Assembly (NCBI RefSeq): GCF_019399895.1
Contig: NC_091879.1
Span: forward strand, 2,232,001-2,296,000
Direction of reading: 5' to 3'
Length of the DNA stretch: 64,000 nt
Source of the DNA: Cardiocondyla obscurior
Taxonomy: Eukaryota > Arthropoda > Insecta > Hymenoptera > Formicidae
This document shows, piece by piece, positions 61,201-64,000 of this stretch; positions within the stretch are counted from its first letter, which is position 1, and each line of letters starts with the position of its first letter. The notes beneath the pieces were generated by a model. The model was given only the letters and a program-made list of their open reading frames with translations. It did no database searches and was not told the origin of the DNA. The position numbers were made by a program, and so were the translations under genes.

Positions 61201-64000
61201 GCGATTAATTAATATACGAGCGCGTTCTCGCTGCAGAAGAAAAAAAAAGACGTCGACAGTGGGATACGTCGGGCCGTTGCCACCGCCGCGCTTTTTTTTT
61301 TTCTCCATTTCAATTGCAGCACCAGCATTCATTTAATCGTCTTTGTATCTCGCGACTATTTTTACCTCGTTGACGTTTATAATACCCGGCTAATTCACAG
61401 CACGCAACCACTGCGGAAGTCCTACGGCCTGCTCGATAAATCGGCTGCCGACACGCGCCATTTATTATGATAAACGTCTTCATCGGATAAAAAACCGCTC
61501 CCGTGTTTTATTTTACCGAACAATCGGAGTCCCGCGAATATTACGCCTGGAGATCGAGGCCGCGAGATCCGAAGGTTACCGATAGCCGACGGGTTCGTCG
61601 GGAAAATTTCTCAGGGTGGGAACGTTGCAGTTTTCCTCTTCCAGCGTCGCCTTTGTCCTCGCTATTCCTCGCGTCTCTCCTCACGAAGATCCGTCGCGCG
61701 AAAGACCAGCCGGCGATAAAGGCGCGCTAATCGCATTAGCGGCTGCGAAGTGCAGCGAACCGTCCTTGAAAGAGGCACTCCGGGGTCTAGCGTAGGCCGC
61801 CCTTCCAACGGATGAGAGCTCGCATCTCCGCGGATGCTGCGCAAAACCGTATCCGCGCGCGGTCTTCTTCGCTTCTTCTTTTTGGCGCCGTTGACGTCAT
61901 CGAGGCCCCGCGATGCAAATAACGGCTGGACCACCCGGGTTCTCCTCCGCTCGCTTTGCTTTTCTCGGTGTGTCAGAGGTCGCGCGGTCCACAAACGCGG
62001 GAGAGAGCTGCTTGCCCTCTTTAGAGTCTCGCTTCGGTTTGTCCTAAAGCGCGATTCCGTTTTCATAATCGGTGCAGCGGCATCCTCGTGATGGATTACA
62101 GCGCGTGGAGCCATCGGTAGGTGATAGGACCCAGTAAAAGCACCATGAAAACCAGCCATTGGCGTTGAATCGAAGCCAAGGTCTAGCGTCATCACTCAAA
62201 CTGGATCCGCGAGATGTGCAGCGCCGGCTCTCGTTCGCGTCTCGGTCCCGTGGTGAAGTAAAAAAAGAAAAAAAAAAAGGAAAGAAAGAAATCAGGCCGC
62301 TCGATTTGCACTTACCGTTAGGCAATGTTAAGTTGCTCGCTGACGATCGTAACGAGGCGCTCTCGCGTTTCGAGCTCTTCCTTTTTCCTCCCGCCCGCAA
62401 TCGATTTCTTTAAGCACCGCATTCGTCGTGAAACGGTCGGTGGAAATGAAATGACAGCTAATTTAGCGAGGCCTGCCGTCATTAATTTTTCGAGCCAACA
62501 GACGTCATAATCCTTCCCTCATTCCTTTTGCAGCGTCTTCCCGCTTGCGTCGAGATAGCTGGGAACGTAGAAGAAAGTCGAGGCTGCTTTAAGCGCGCGG
62601 CGAACGCTAACGAACTTGCGCCGATAGAAAAGATCGCGTCACGAGTATCGCCGCTCGAGCAGCGGAATAAATCAATTCGCGGGCCCCAAATTCGGTATGT
62701 CGCACGGCGAATTCTTACGCAATAGTTCACGACGACTCCGTCGCCGCGGGTTTCCTTCTACGGGCCGGCTTTATGTAAGCGCGGCGCAAGAACCGGGATT
62801 CAACTCAAACGGAATATTAAAGAAGGTAGAATCAGAAGGACGATGGTTTCCGTGACTGTCCGATCGCTTTTTCAAGCCCTTCGAGTTCTAAATGTGAGGA
62901 TAGCCGTGTAAAAAAAAAAAAGAAAAAAAGAATTATCACACTGTCGAACATAGATACTGCAATTTTGTACGAATAAAAATTAAATTATAAAATATAATAT
63001 AATAATATAATCTCATGTTTCTTAATTTTAAATAAAAAAATCGGCTTCAATTAAATGTTGATCGATTTTATTATTGCCGTTTATTGCATGTACATTTAAA
63101 GGGAGATAAGGCGTTTGCTGCGTGGACGATAGTTAGCGTACGTGACTCTTTTTCCGTCCTCCCCCTTCCACGGCCGCTGAGAACGAGGGTGGTAGGAGTG
63201 GGGGCGCGTTCCCCCTCAGTCCTCGGCGGCTGGTGCTTCACGACACATCTACGCATTCGCTTCGTATGAGACTCTACGTACACTACGCCAAGGTCATGTA
63301 CGCTAGCCGCCGCCGTGCTAAACCCCATGCCTTTATCAGTGTACAATGATCGGGAGAGCCATTAAAGCTACTGAATTTTCGTGGCGCATGTTATAGAAGG
63401 CGATCTAAATTACAAAGGTTGAAAAGAGAAAGCGATCTGAATCATGGAAAATTCAGAGAACAAGGGCATTGGTACTTTAATCCGTAAGCGTAGAAAGAAT
63501 AGAAATCTTGGCCATGCCGTCGAACTCTTGGCGTCGTTTATTCCGCCGACGAGAAACTTGACGAAGATAAAGTGCGCGGGGAACATTTAATATCGCGATC
63601 CGTCTCGTTCGCCGCTAGACGCAGGTTTCCGGTGTCGTTCCGCCGACGAATATTAACCGTAGAATCAAAAGGTGACTCGGACTTTGCCTCGGACTTTGTT
63701 TTACGTCGTATTCGGTTTCTGTGTCGAGATCGTGAATTTATCGGGAGTGCGTGGACTATCCCGCGAGTGTCCAGTCCGCGGAAGGACGTCTCGCCACGTG
63801 GCATCTATCTTATTTCGGCGGAGCAATCCCAAGGAGCGCGGGGAAAGAGAGCGCGGGGCAAGGGGATGGGTGCTCGCTAGCGGCAGCCGGCTCGTATTGC
63901 GTAGGTTCGGGAGTCAACGTCGGTAGGCGCGGGGAGCGCGGGGAGCAGGGGGAGACGGTGCGCGCTAGCGTGCTAGCGCTGGAATTTGCGTCCGGTCACC
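52239..64000. other. no gene recognised
   Basis: Alternating AT-rich and CpG-rich DNA with homopolymer tracts (53791-53811 T, 58430-58460 T-rich). The longest frame is 185 codons at 59100-58543 on the minus strand, Arg-rich and without a known domain. A small GCGCGGGGA tandem lies at about 63927-63944. Part of this may be hdc upstream sequence. Confidence 0.45.
62313..62400 (-). other. weak candidate 5' exon on the minus strand with a strong donor
   Basis: Reading the minus strand, cctaacg|gtaagtgc at 62313/62312 is a near-consensus donor (all of GTAAGT). It points towards hdc and could be the end of a far-upstream non-coding hdc exon. No partner acceptor just upstream of the hdc ATG is convincing, and the left limit of the segment is arbitrary. 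Confidence 0.15.

Noticed and set aside
62534..62692. Plus-strand segment between an attccttttgcag acceptor and a TCG|GTATGT donor, open in one frame
   Set aside because: The donor is weak and the peptide unrecognised; insufficient to call an exon.

Overview
The window is animal nuclear DNA, most likely from a hymenopteran insect such as an ant. It has long gene-poor stretches, long poly-A and poly-T tracts, GA/CT microsatellites, many undepleted CpG dinucleotides and decayed transposon pieces. It shows no bacterial-style operon, no long uninterrupted gene and no ribosomal or transfer RNA that I could recognise. The organism call is inference; the animal call is firm because of spliced exons of a known animal gene.

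The one gene I recognise is headcase (hdc; HECA in vertebrates), on the minus strand. Two coding exons are visible. The start exon (46094 down to 45340) encodes the Cys/His-rich headcase domain. A 97-nt second exon (43457 down to 43361) encodes the conserved FSRRLDFSAFN...KLNSYHIK block. The splice sites and reading phase join exactly. The rest of the protein is not in the window, so the following intron should run from 43360 past position 1, making about two thirds of the window hdc intron.

That intron holds only non-coding or mobile material as far as I can see. It contains a 572-bp inverted-repeat-bounded element (2998-3569), a two-copy repeat at 645 and 6239, a 103-bp palindrome with TA ends (17991-18093) and a three-copy AT-rich repeat (25111, 28129, 29162). 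It also contains a decayed LTR retrotransposon (about 36050-39979) with a primer-binding site, and a broken integrase zinc-finger fragment (43024-43287) lying 73 bp from hdc exon 2.

Upstream of the hdc start codon (46095 to about 47700) lies very CpG- and GC-rich DNA with a 127-bp tandem duplication, presumably the hdc promoter and 5' UTR. On the opposite strand a 100-bp segment with excellent splice signals (48845-48944) looks like an exon of an unidentified plus-strand transcript, possibly starting from the same CpG-rich region. From 49 to 64 kb I see no gene I can name, only short open frames of the kind GC-rich DNA gives by chance, plus weak exon candidates at 52083-52238 and 62313-62400. 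I found no convincing new biological system; the most useful leads are the orphan exon, the inverted-repeat elements and the dispersed repeats.
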